Origin: an uncultured Saprospiraceae bacterium | GTDB lineage: Bacteria > Bacteroidota > Bacteroidia > Chitinophagales > Saprospiraceae | Reading direction: 5' to 3' | Length of the DNA stretch: 64,000 nucleotides | Assembly (NCBI GenBank): GCA_937959115.1 | Contig: CALGAW010000027.1 | Span: 124,001-188,000, forward strand | Shown: positions 1-9,369 of the stretch, in pieces | How positions within the stretch are numbered: position 1 is the stretch's first letter | Layout: each line of letters opens with the position of its first letter | Notes under the pieces: generated by a model | Told to the model about the DNA's origin: nothing | The model's input: only the letters and a program-made list of their open reading frames with translations | Database searches by the model: none | Translations under genes and position numbers: made by a program

Positions 1-3000
1 TCTGATTTATCGCAATTGGTGCTAACGGCTGAACGGTACCATCTTCTAATAAAATAGCAGCAAACTTGGCAACTTCATCATCTGACAACGGTGACGTCCT
101 TAAAGAAACCAGTACCCAGTCTACAGATCCCATTGGGTAGTTGGCAGGTGTCCAGCCAGTGCCTTCTGTGCCCGCATAATTCCAAGGGGAACCACTGTAG
201 GGCTGTCCTGCTGGTAATAAGTTGGCTTGTTGTAGATCGGTTCTCATTAGGTTTGTGTTCGGCTCAAAGGCTCCTTCAAGCCATAGTGCAGGTAAACAAT
301 CTACTTGACGAGCAGCATTACATTGATTGGATAAGGTCACGGTATTGAATAAACTAGGATTGTTCCACGACTGGTCGGTCGTTGCATACCAAGCTATTTT
401 TTTGTCTTGTGTTCCACCATCATCGTCATCCACAAGGTGGACGTCAAAGCCGATTTCTGTAGAATGCACAGGGTTGGCCCCAATAAATGACCAAGCGATT
501 CGGATTTCAATTTCATACCCTCCTGGAATATAGACCCGAGCAAAATCGATTTCTGTAGGGTTCATTTCTTGTGCTGACCAGTTGTAAACATCAAGATCAT
601 TTACCCGAAACATGAGTTGGTGATCATTCGCATCATAGGTCGTGGCTTTTTCGTTGCCTCCATCTAAGTAGATTTCAAAAACATCATCTTCATAAGGTGC
701 CGGTGGGTTGTCATTCATTAAAACGTCATCTTGCACTCGGCCAAAAATGTATAAGTAATCACTGTCCCAGCTAAATTGAAAGTCTCCACCTAAATCTGCA
801 GGAGAGGCAATGGTTCCATTCATTGGGTTTGTGAGTACATGGACTGCTTGATTCCAGTCTCCACCTAACCCATCAATCGTAGGTGGTGTACTGACTTCAC
901 AAACGGCAATTCCTGTGATAATTGGTGTGCCAACACAATTACAGTTCCCATCTTCCTGATCATTGGTCGTGTTGGAATTATTGTCATCACAAGCAGTTCC
1001 CGCTGGAAGACAGGCGACACAATTTGCTTGAAGTTCAAAGGTTCCAAACAAGGACGGGTTTTTCCAAGCATCATCTGTTGAGGAAAACGTTGATAGTTTT
1101 TGATCGCGTGCTCCACCGTCATCGTCGTCATTAATATGAAGATCAAGACCAATCTGCATGCCGTTGGAAGGGGTTACACCAAGAAAAGACCACGCTACAG
1201 CAATTTCTTTTGTATAGCCTCCTGGTATCACGCCTTCTGCTGCACTAATACCTGTTGGGTTAGTTGCACCAGCATTCAAATGATAAATAGTATTGTTATT
1301 GTACTGAATTAAAAAGTGGTGGTCATTCGCATCAAAGGATGTTGCTTTTTCATTACCGCCATCAAGATAAAGCTCAATCCCGTCATCATCCCAAAGATCG
1401 GTATCCGAGTTGTTGACTAATGAACTATCTGTAATCGCCACATGAATATATAGATTGGTGTTATCCCAAGTAAGCTGAAAGGAAGCACTTAAATCATTTG
1501 GTGTAGGGACAATCGGTACGCAGTTATTGCCTGATCCAAGATAGTTGAAAACGGCTGTTTCTCCTGGTGCATTAAAGGAAGCCTGCACGGATGCAAATCC
1601 CATACCTGTAGTACCATATCCGCCAACGCCCCATTGAAAACGATCTGTATGGCCATATAACATAGCATCTACTCCTGCAGCTACAGCGGCTTGAGCATCA
1701 GCTAAAACTGCCGCAGCATCAGTCGAGATCGTTGTGCAGGATCCGCCCCAACTGCTTGGGTCCATGTTCTCATATCGTAACTCACCAGCCCAAACCTCAT
1801 TCGTCGTAGCATTATTGATGGCAAGAAGGTGTGATTCCGTTAGATAAGCCTCTTGACAGTGACCTGTTTGTGGCAACTGAACTTGGTTCCAAGATTCATT
1901 GATACAGTGGAGTCTTTTTTGAGGTTCAGCAGCTGTATGGTATCCTATTTTTGGAGCAGTAGATCCTCCGGCTTTAATACCGTTGACCATGTTTGCCCAG
2001 ATATTACAGGACTCAAAGTTATGGAAGTTGTCTCCACCCATTACCCACATGTCTAGCGCTGGGTGATTTCCAAAACGGGTGCCCAGTTGGCTGCCCCAGT
2101 TGTAGGCATTGGCCTCGGTAATATAGATGGGAGTGAATCGATCGGTTACATAGTAAATGCCCCAAGCTGCAACGACAGAAACTTTTAGTCCTCTGACATG
2201 AGCGGCATCTAAATAATCTTCAAAGATATCTGCGTGTGCTGCGTTGAGGTTAAGGTTGGTGCCATCCCATGTTGCCCCAGGGTTGCCGTTAAAGTCTGTT
2301 TGACTTAGTCCATTGTGCCAGTGATTTAAATAGGAGAGCACAACCCCTTTATAGCCTTTCGCTGCTAAGTGGTCAAAATAGGTATTGACATGTGCCATTG
2401 AGGCAACACGTAATGGCATTTCCCAAGCGGTGTCCCAAACATCTAGGTTGGTTCCTGTCCCTGAGCAATCTTCTTTTTGTACAAGGAGGTTACTTGACGT
2501 TATAGTTGCTAGAGATGACCAAATTGTTGGTTCTGCATCACCATCTAATGTAGGAGCTGTTGCGGTATTACAAATTGGATTGGTGGTACAATTGCTGATC
2601 ACAACAGTGACTATTGCAGTTTTAGAGCACAGTGCATCTACAACTAGGTATGTGAAATTGTAGGTGCCGACAAGCCCTGTCGTATTGAATGTGGAGCCAC
2701 TTAGTCCACCACTACCGTTGTCGTCTGTCCATGAGCCTCCAGGGGTTGGGCTACCACCAAGTTTTGTGAATAAGTCCATTCCGCCATTCGTCTGACAAAT
2801 ATTGACGGTTGCTGGGCTACCTGCTGAAACGGGGCAACTATTTGTTGTAGAATTGGATTCGTATGCACCTGCGTCCACGCTTGCTCCAGCCACTCTGTTA
2901 TTTCCTTCGAAATCAGTAGTCGAAATTGGGTAAGCGCTATTACCATGATCTATTGCTGGGCTGGAAGATTGTAGTTTGAAATTGGCAGCTCCCTCATTTT

Positions 3001-4231
3001 GAAATAAAGGATCTTGTTGTAAATTACTTCCATTATTGTAGCCGACTCCATTGGAGTTGATTCCTTTTGCATGAACGTTATTGAAGACATTCACATTATT
3101 GGATTGATAAAAGTGCATAGAAGGATAATTGCCAATCGTTTTTACAGCATTGTTGTAGACGTTTATGTTATTTGCATCAAAGAGTGAAATATCGCAAGTA
3201 CCCCATTGATTTGGACGATGGCCATTATTGTAGACAGAATTATTGATTATATCAACGTTGTCCGAGTGAAAAGAGTGGATACCTTTGCCTCCATTATTAT
3301 AAACGACATTATTTTCAATTAAGGTTTTCCCTTGATGATTGTAAATACCATCATTATTTAGATCCATGATGATCCCATTTCCATCAGTGATGACGGTGTA
3401 TCCCGCACATTGGCATTCGTAATAGTTGTCATTGTCATATATGGTATTGTTTCTAAAAATTAGATTGTAGGCATCATCAGCAGGATTAGGAAAACTTGCA
3501 CATGGAGTGGACGGATTGCCTGGCTCGCAATCTCTTGAATGAATCGCTGACAATCCACTTGCACCAACGGTTGAGTAACGACTTGTATTGTAAATTTTAT
3601 TGTTTTCAATGATGGTTTTTCCGACTCCAAAAAGGGCAATACCACCACCTGCGATTTGGCTAATATCACAATTTCTAATAATCACATTTACTGCAGGATC
3701 CCAAGGGTTGGTGCCATATTCCCTTTGAACGATAATCCCGTATCCGGAGTTGCGAGAAGAAGAACTACTGGCTGCTCTTAAGGCGTAATATTCATTTTCA
3801 AGGTCTTGATGTGAATAAAAGGCGGTCTGGCCTATAATTTTAAATCCATCAATAATTATGTGATCTGCACCATCAATGGAAATCGCAGACCAACCTTGAT
3901 AGTTTTGAAGGATGACTTGTCCTTCATCTCCTGGATTAACTCGATAAGTAATTGGATTTCCCGGAGTTCCAGAATATGCAGGTGATATCCAAAGACTACT
4001 GCCTGTGATACCGAATCCCTGATTCATGTAATTGTAGGTGCCAGCCATTACATTTATCACATCTCCGGGTGCTGCTTTGAGCATAGATGCATTCAGCGTT
4101 TTCAATGGTGCTGCAGTAGAGGTACCAGTATTACTATCATTTCCTGTATTAATAGAAACGTAATAGTTTATTGCTTTTGCTTGGAAACTTAGAAATAGGA
4201 AGCCTATTAAAAGGAAAAAGAGCCTTTTCAT
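1..4231 (-). CDS. Secreted multidomain carbohydrate-active protein (beta-helix, apiosidase-like GH, CBM9), 3' end outside window
   Basis: Open frame from the ATG at 4231-4229 to the window edge, 1410 codons without a stop. The N-terminus is a signal peptide (MKRLFFLLIGFLFLSFQAKA). Residues about 20-455 form a parallel beta-helix rich in N-N-x-V/I-Y-N turns and end in a 'VDAGAYES' type closure. A short PKD/Ig-like stretch follows (about 464-545). Residues about 595-890 resemble the DUF4038/GH140 apiosidase-like TIM barrel: DTAWE, a 'yLdaAhvrGLkvsvvaaWG' block and WVMGGD near residue 725. CBM9-like sequence (LDG..W; LTWDNTNLYIHV; DDDGIELYLDGGNEKAT) occurs around the glycosidase and again at about 1108-1300. 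The last visible part (VDWVLVSLR) resembles domains that often precede a T9SS signal. Probably a surface or secreted enzyme acting on complex polysaccharide. Substrate is inferred only, and the C-terminus is missing. Confidence 0.85.
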   Translation of the reverse strand, partial: MKRLFFLLIGFLFLSFQAKAINYYVSINTGNDSNTGTSTAAPLKTLNASMLKAAPGDVINVMAGTYNYMNQGFGITGSSLWISPAYSGTPGNPITYRVNPGDEGQVILQNYQGWSAISIDGADHIIIDGFKIIGQTAFYSHQDLENEYYALRAASSSSSRNSGYGIIVQREYGTNPWDPAVNVIIRNCDISQIAGGGIALFGVGKTIIENNKIYNTSRYSTVGASGLSAIHSRDCEPGNPSTPCASFPNPADDAYNLIFRNNTIYDNDNYYECQCAGYTVITDGNGIIMDLNNDGIYNHQGKTLIENNVVYNNGGKGIHSFHSDNVDIINNSVYNNGHRPNQWGTCDISLFDANNINVYNNAVKTIGNYPSMHFYQSNNVNVFNNVHAKGINSNGVGYNNGSNLQQDPLFQNEGAANFKLQSSSPAIDHGNSAYPISTTDFEGNNRVAGASVDAGAYESNSTTNSCPVSAGSPATVNICQTNGGMDLFTKLGGSPTPGGSWTDDNGSGGLSGSTFNTTGLVGTYNFTYLVVDALCSKTAIVTVVISNCTTNPICNTATAPTLDGDAEPTIWSSLATITSSNLLVQKEDCSGTGTNLDVWDTAWEMPLRVASMAHVNTYFDHLAAKGYKGVVLSYLNHWHNGLSQTDFNGNPGATWDGTNLNLNAAHADIFEDYLDAAHVRGLKVSVVAAWGIYYVTDRFTPIYITEANAYNWGSQLGTRFGNHPALDMWVMGGDNFHNFESCNIWANMVNGIKAGGSTAPKIGYHTAAEPQKRLHCINESWNQVQLPQTGHCQEAYLTESHLLAINNATTNEVWAGELRYENMDPSSWGGSCTTISTDAAAVLADAQAAVAAGVDAMLYGHTDRFQWGVGGYGTTGMGFASVQASFNAPGETAVFNYLGSGNNCVPIVPTPNDLSASFQLTWDNTNLYIHVAITDSSLVNNSDTDLWDDDGIELYLDGGNEKATSFDANDHHFLIQYNNNTIYHLNAGATNPTGISAAEGVIPGGYTKEIAVAWSFLGVTPSNGMQIGLDLHINDDDDGGARDQKLSTFSSTDDAWKNPSLFGTFELQANCVACLPAGTACDDNNSNTTNDQEDGNCNCVGTPIITGIAVCEVSTPPTIDGLGGDWNQAVHVLTNPMNGTIASPADLGGDFQFSWDSDYLYIFGRVQDDVLMNDNPPAPYEDDVFEIYLDGGNEKATTYDANDHQLMFRVNDLDVYNWSAQEMNPTEIDFARVYIPGGYEIEIRIAWSFIGANPVHSTEIGFDVHLVDDDDGGTQDKKIAWYATTDQSWNNPSLFNTVTLSNQCNAARQVDCLPALWLEGAFEPNTNLMRTDLQQANLLPAGQPYSGSPWNYAGTEGTGWTPANYPMGSVDWVLVSLRTSPLSDDEVAKFAAILLEDGTVQPLAPIAINQ

Positions 4232-4541
4232 TATATGAATTGAGTTAGTTAGGAAAAATGGAGGCTAAAATCAGTACTACTAGATTGTCGTAAATGCTTG
4301 GTTCGCAATCAATAATACTGGTTTTTATTGAAAAATTCTAATTTTGAAAGCATTCTTTTTCTTAAGGCGGCACTCTTCTCATGTATCGTCACGAGTGAGG
4401 GAGTAAGGTGTCGAGATAGAATAAGCGGCAATCAGCTTGAAACGCTACTAAACAAGAAAGGTTAATAGACAAAAAAACCGCTTTCCTTAATCAGGAAAAC
4501 GGTTTCAGTATAATGTTCTTCACCCAATCGGGCTATTGGTA
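4232..4541. other. Intergenic, 310 bases
   Basis: Holds the leader of the minus-strand glycosidase gene (4232 upward) and the terminator of the TonB receptor at 4471-4508. I see no gene. No clear TAnnTTTG element was found for the glycosidase gene. Confidence 0.6.
4471..4508 (-). terminator. Rho-independent terminator of the Oar-like receptor
   Basis: On the minus strand the hairpin pairs AAACCG with CGGTTT and TTTCCT with AGGAAA around a short loop, with one internal mismatch. A run of seven T follows directly. It sits 34 bases past the receptor's stop codon. Seen directly in sequence. Confidence 0.9.
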
Positions 4542-7500
4542 TTAGTTAAACATGTATCGGAGGCCTAATTGCATTCTCCATCTTGAAGATAGACCAGAAA
4601 CATTGCTCACATTGTTTGGTGTTTCAAAGGTAAACTGTGGCGTTTTGGCTCCTGAAACAGGATCTTCATCATACCCTTCATAATCAATTAGTGCAAAAAG
4701 GTCGTTACCGACAAAATAGCTTGCGCCCCAATTTTTATTCAATAGATTACCAAGATTTAAGACATCAAGGGTTACTTGGAATCGTTGCCAGTCATTTCCT
4801 AGCTTAAGTCCGAAGTCTTGTGCTATTCTAAGATCTAAGACTGATGTAAACGGTAACCTTGCTCCGTTTCTTTCAGCATATTGTCCTCTTCTAGTACTTA
4901 GATAATCATCTCCAGCAATAAAAGCATCTAGCATTTCCCATTGGTCTTGAGCAGATACCTCAACATCTCCATTTGAATCAAGGATGTCTAGTAACTCGAT
5001 ATCTGTTTGGTTTGCTGGTACATAAATTAGGTCGTTGTCAAATGCAGAGTCATCGTTGTGCATTCTGCCTGAGTAAGTATAGGAAAACGGTGAACCTGAT
5101 TGCCCGTTGTAAAATAGGGAAAGCGTTGTAGACAATTTGTCTGCAGCATAAGGCAGTTTGTAAGACAATAAACCAACAATCCTAGATCCCATATCGAAAT
5201 CTGATCGGCTTAAGCCAATATAGTTTCTACCTCCTGTGTTCTCTACATAACGCCATTGCGATGAGTTTTGAGAAGAAGAACCATCGTTGACAGCATAGGC
5301 TTGACCATAAGTATAAGCAAGGCTAGTCGTAATGCCATTTTTGAATCGCTTCTCTAATTGTGCTGTGATGTTGTAGGTATACCCTTTGCTTGTATTTTGT
5401 CCTAACATGATTCTAGTATAGGTGTCATCCACCTCATCTCCTCGATCATAAAGTGGACGATTGTCTACTCCAGCAAAATTTTCAGTAGAAGGCTTGACAT
5501 TTAAGTTCTGATACTGGACATTGTTTAGCGTTTTAGTATACATCCCTTCGATAGAACTCGTAATTCCAAGTGGCAACTGATAGTCAAACCCTAAACTCGC
5601 TCTCAACATTTGAGGGTATTTGAAATCAGAAGCAAACAAGTCCATTTGTCCAGAAGGAATAGGGTCTTGTCCTCCAAAATCAGATGCTTCTGGGTTTTGG
5701 CTTGGATCTGGCTGAAATGGAAGACTATCTAAATCACTTCCGAAAGCAGAAACACCACCGATAGACAATCCATTGTTCGTGTAGGAGCCACCAGCCCAAA
5801 CAAATGGTAAACGGCCAGTAAAGACGCCAACACCACCACGCAATTGAGTTTTTCGATCACCTGTCAAGTCATAATTGAATCCAATTCTTGGGCTCAATAG
5901 AATTGAGGTCTTTGGCATCTGGCCAGCTTTCGCTCCTTGTAAGTCATATCCCTCAGCTTCGATAAGAGGAATCGTCGTGGTATTAAAGTCAGTGTTTTCC
6001 TCTGGTTGACTAGTAAATATTGGAACATCAATTCTCAATCCAGCAGTCACGGTAATTTGATCATTGACAGCGATTTTGTCTTGAGCATATAGTCCTAACT
6101 GCATTGCATTGAACTCAGCGGCTGCAGCAGATCCATCTCCAGCAACATCATCAACTAAAGAGTATGAACGGTCATAATCATAAGGATCTTCACCATTAAT
6201 GAAATCATCAATTGAAGAATATTTATACACACCAAAGTTTTCTCTGATAAACAGGTTGTAAATCGAGAAAAACTCGTTGTGTGTTCCAAATGTTAACGTG
6301 TGTTTTCCTTTGTATAAGCTGAAATTATCCGTAAGGGTAAAAATACTTTGCTTCAACTGATTTGCTGTTGAGAATCGCTCACTACCAACAAATACACGTC
6401 CACCATTGTCATCAATTTGAATCCATGGCATGTCATTACCAAGGGGATCACGATCATCAAATACATTGGTATATCCAATTGTCAATTCATTCGCTGAAGT
6501 AGAACCGAAAATACTTTTCAACTCAATAGAAGAAGAGTTTGTAATAGAAGGGAAATAAATTCCGTTGTTTGCAAAATTAATGCTTGAACTGGAAGAACTA
6601 CTAGGGCTAATGTTTCTTCCTTTTGCATAGGAATGTCTAGCAGTTAACTTGTGTATTTGATTAATATTATAATCAATTTTTGCTAGTATTTTTTCACCTT
6701 TAAGTTCTCTAATATTGTCTAGGTATCCTCCAGCCTCATACCCATAGGTAGTGCTTAAGTGGTTGACTAGGTTGTCAAGTTCTGCTGTGGTATAATCACC
6801 ATTATAATTAGAAAATTCAAATGGTCTTGGTTCTTGATCTCTTTGAATTTCAGCACTGACAAAGAAAAAGAGTTTGTTCTTTTTGATGGGTCCTCCGATT
6901 CTGAATCCGTAGGTAGTCGCATTAAAATCTGCAACCTTTTCTCTTAGTGTATCAATCGCTTCATTTGTAAGCAATTTTTCTCGATCGAGTTCCAATCGAT
7001 TGGTTTTTCCGACCATCGCCTGATTTCTAGTTCTGAGGTAGATTGATCCTTCTACCTTGTTTGTCCCAGATCTAGTAACTGCGTTGATACCACCACCAGC
7101 GAATCCTCCTTGTCTAACATCATAAGGTGCGACTACAATTTGGAATTGCTCAACTGCGTCGACACTGATAGGAGTGATCCCTGTTTGTCCACCGTTTGTA
7201 CCATCACCAGCCAATCCAAATACATCATTGTTTACTGCACCGTCAATGTAAATCGCATTGTATCGGTTGTTCATTCCTGCAATTGAAATTCCACCAGCTT
7301 TTGTAGATGCTTGAGGTGTTAAACTTGCATAATCATTCACTGCATAATTCAAACTTGGTATCGCGTTGATTGTTGCTTCACCAAGTTTTGTTTCTGCTCC
7401 TGTTCTGTCTGAATTTAGTACACTGTTTAAGTTCGCAGATACAGTTACTGTTTCAATTTCAACTGCTTGATCTGACAATCCGAAATTAATGACTCTGTTT

Positions 7501-7811
7501 TCACCCAGAGTAAAGAAAAGGTTTGACTGTTTTTGTTCCTGAAAACCAACATAAGTAGTCGTTAAGGTGTAGGGGCCGCCTATTCTTACTGCGGGTAATG
7601 TGTATTGTCCATCTATACGAGTGGTAGTGCCATACATTGTACCAGAAGGCTCATGCAATAAAACTACGTTGACACCAATAAGTGGCTCACCACCAGTGTC
7701 TTTAATGGTTCCATTTACAGAAGCGGTAGTGACACCTTGAGCTGATAATGAAAAACTTGTAATAACTAGGATGAGTAGAGTAATCCAAGAAAAATTCAAT
7801 AATCGATTCAT
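4542..7811 (-). CDS. TonB-dependent receptor, Oar-like
   Basis: 1089-residue outer-membrane receptor. The signal peptide is residues 1-24 (LLILVITSFSLSAQG). A carboxypeptidase-regulatory-like beta-sandwich follows at about 28-115 (VNGTIKDTGGEPLIGVNV). The plug is at about 125-245 and contains the Oar-type motifs 'GGISIAGMNNRYNAIYIDGA' and 'QFQIVVAPYDVRQGGFAGG'. A long beta-barrel runs to the C-terminal aromatic strand (QLGLRYMFN). Oar-like proteins import unidentified ligands or help surface export using TonB energy; the substrate cannot be read from the sequence. The gene is monocistronic: a terminator follows it and the next gene upstream is divergent. Confidence 0.92.
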   Translation of the reverse strand: MNRLLNFSWITLLILVITSFSLSAQGVTTASVNGTIKDTGGEPLIGVNVVLLHEPSGTMYGTTTRIDGQYTLPAVRIGGPYTLTTTYVGFQEQKQSNLFFTLGENRVINFGLSDQAVEIETVTVSANLNSVLNSDRTGAETKLGEATINAIPSLNYAVNDYASLTPQASTKAGGISIAGMNNRYNAIYIDGAVNNDVFGLAGDGTNGGQTGITPISVDAVEQFQIVVAPYDVRQGGFAGGGINAVTRSGTNKVEGSIYLRTRNQAMVGKTNRLELDREKLLTNEAIDTLREKVADFNATTYGFRIGGPIKKNKLFFFVSAEIQRDQEPRPFEFSNYNGDYTTAELDNLVNHLSTTYGYEAGGYLDNIRELKGEKILAKIDYNINQIHKLTARHSYAKGRNISPSSSSSSSINFANNGIYFPSITNSSSIELKSIFGSTSANELTIGYTNVFDDRDPLGNDMPWIQIDDNGGRVFVGSERFSTANQLKQSIFTLTDNFSLYKGKHTLTFGTHNEFFSIYNLFIRENFGVYKYSSIDDFINGEDPYDYDRSYSLVDDVAGDGSAAAAEFNAMQLGLYAQDKIAVNDQITVTAGLRIDVPIFTSQPEENTDFNTTTIPLIEAEGYDLQGAKAGQMPKTSILLSPRIGFNYDLTGDRKTQLRGGVGVFTGRLPFVWAGGSYTNNGLSIGGVSAFGSDLDSLPFQPDPSQNPEASDFGGQDPIPSGQMDLFASDFKYPQMLRASLGFDYQLPLGITSSIEGMYTKTLNNVQYQNLNVKPSTENFAGVDNRPLYDRGDEVDDTYTRIMLGQNTSKGYTYNITAQLEKRFKNGITTSLAYTYGQAYAVNDGSSSQNSSQWRYVENTGGRNYIGLSRSDFDMGSRIVGLLSYKLPYAADKLSTTLSLFYNGQSGSPFSYTYSGRMHNDDSAFDNDLIYVPANQTDIELLDILDSNGDVEVSAQDQWEMLDAFIAGDDYLSTRRGQYAERNGARLPFTSVLDLRIAQDFGLKLGNDWQRFQVTLDVLNLGNLLNKNWGASYFVGNDLFALIDYEGYDEDPVSGAKTPQFTFETPNNVSNVSGLSSRWRMQLGLRYMFN

Positions 7812-7972
7812 AAATATAGTTGTTTTTAATAATGCGACAAAGTTCCGATATTTTAAACGAAGATATCAGAACAAGGCTAGTTTTTTACTAACATTAATGT
7901 TGATAAACGTGCCTCAAATTTTACTTAACATTAAGTTAATATTGGGTTAACTATGAGTTCATATTCTGCCGT

Positions 7973-7980
7973 TACATTTG
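7973..7980 (+). promoter_or_regulatory. -7 element TAnnTTTG of the beta-helix lipoprotein
   Basis: TACATTTG is an exact match to the Bacteroidota -7 consensus. It implies a transcript start near 7986, so the ATG at 8020 would have a leader of about 34 bases while the ATG at 7990 would be nearly leaderless. A convincing -33 element is not visible (TTG at 7942 is 28 bases away). Confidence 0.55.
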
Positions 7981-8019
7981 TAATACAAAATGAATCAATT
8001 CAAACAATACTATATTAAG

Positions 8020-9300
8020 ATGAAAACATTTAATTCCTTATTTATTGTCCTTGTGAGTTTGTTTCTACTAAGCAGTTGTGGAAAGGAAGACGCTTGTGAT
8101 GGAACTGCCTGCCCAGATGGTCTCGTGCCAACAAATCAAAATGGCTACTGTTTTTGCGTGCCAGATACGGATCAAGCAAACGTAGTAACCAAAGTAGGAT
8201 TTATTAGTACTGATGAAACTTGGACAGCAAACAACATATACAAATTACAAGGAAAGGCAATCGTGCCAGAAGGTGTAACGCTTACGATTGAGCCAGGTAC
8301 CATCATAAAAGGAGCTGAGGGAACAGGAACATTAGCTAGTTCATTGATCGTAGCAAGAGGTGGAAAGATCAACGCAATAGGCACAGCAGACGATCCAATT
8401 ATATTTACTTCGATTTTGGATAACATTTCACAAGGACAACGATCTGGTACGAACCTAGACGAAACGCAAAACGGTCTTTGGGGCGGTTTGATCATTCTAG
8501 GAAATGCACCTGGTTCCTTTGAAGCAGATGTAACAGAATTTCAAATCGAAGGAATTCCAGCGGATGAGTCTTATGGACTATATGGCGGAACTAATCCTAC
8601 AGATAACTCTGGAGTCATCAGCTATGTGTCTATTCGACATGGTGGTGCATTGATTGGTGGAAACAATGAGATCAATGGATTAACGCTTGGTGGTGTTGGT
8701 TCAGGAACCTCTATTTCAAACATTGAGGTAGTCGCAAATCAAGATGACGGTATTGAGTTCTTCGGTGGCACTGTTAACGTCTCTAATGCACTGGTGTGGG
8801 CACAAGGTGATGATGGGTTTGATGTGGATCAAGCTTATTCTGGAACACTAGACAACTTTATTTATGTTGCTGGCCCTGATTCTGATCACGGATTAGAGAT
8901 TGACGGCCCTGAGGGTTCTGCAACTGGCAGTTTTACCTTTAAAAACGGCACATTGAAAGGATTGGATGCTGAAATGGCTGACTTCCGAAAATCTTCGGAA
9001 GGAACCGTTAGCGATTGTAGATTTTTCGACTTTACAGTTGATGGCGACCTTGAGATAGATGACACAGGTAGTTCTGCTAATTATTGGAACGGTCGCCTTG
9101 TCATTAAAAACAATGTTTTCGTTACAACGAGTACGATTGAAAAAATATGTCACGACAAATCAGACAATGCAGATGAAACTGCATTTGATGCTAAGATGTC
9201 AACAGATAACACAGCAGATGAAAATGGTTTCAACGGAGCAGATATTGGTCGGTACAACTGGACATTTGCTGCAGAGAAAGGAGCATTATCAGATTTTTAA
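8020..9300 (+). CDS. Beta-helix lipoprotein, partner of the downstream TonB receptor
   Basis: 426 residues from the ATG at 8020. The frame is also open from an ATG at 7990, but 8020 gives a clean lipoprotein signal (MKTFNSLFIVLVSLFLLSSC, lipid at Cys20) and fits the promoter at 7973-7980. A short Cys-rich linker follows (C..D.TACPDG...CFC). The body is a right-handed beta-helix-like domain: 'LTIEPGTIIKG', 'GKINAIGTADDPIIFTS', 'GLWGGLIILGNAP', 'ISYVSIRHGGA', 'DDGIEFFGGTVN'. This family is common in Bacteroidota beside TonB receptors and is sometimes misnamed a transporter. The receptor gene begins 69 bases downstream on the same strand, so the two are probably cotranscribed. I infer a surface lipoprotein working with that receptor. 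The ligand is unknown. Confidence 0.85.
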   Translation: MKTFNSLFIVLVSLFLLSSCGKEDACDGTACPDGLVPTNQNGYCFCVPDTDQANVVTKVGFISTDETWTANNIYKLQGKAIVPEGVTLTIEPGTIIKGAEGTGTLASSLIVARGGKINAIGTADDPIIFTSILDNISQGQRSGTNLDETQNGLWGGLIILGNAPGSFEADVTEFQIEGIPADESYGLYGGTNPTDNSGVISYVSIRHGGALIGGNNEINGLTLGGVGSGTSISNIEVVANQDDGIEFFGGTVNVSNALVWAQGDDGFDVDQAYSGTLDNFIYVAGPDSDHGLEIDGPEGSATGSFTFKNGTLKGLDAEMADFRKSSEGTVSDCRFFDFTVDGDLEIDDTGSSANYWNGRLVIKNNVFVTTSTIEKICHDKSDNADETAFDAKMSTDNTADENGFNGADIGRYNWTFAAEKGALSDF

Positions 9301-9369
9301 CCAATATTCAACCTGAATAACAGATTCGTACGTACCCCGATACTTAACAACATTACAAAAATACTACTC

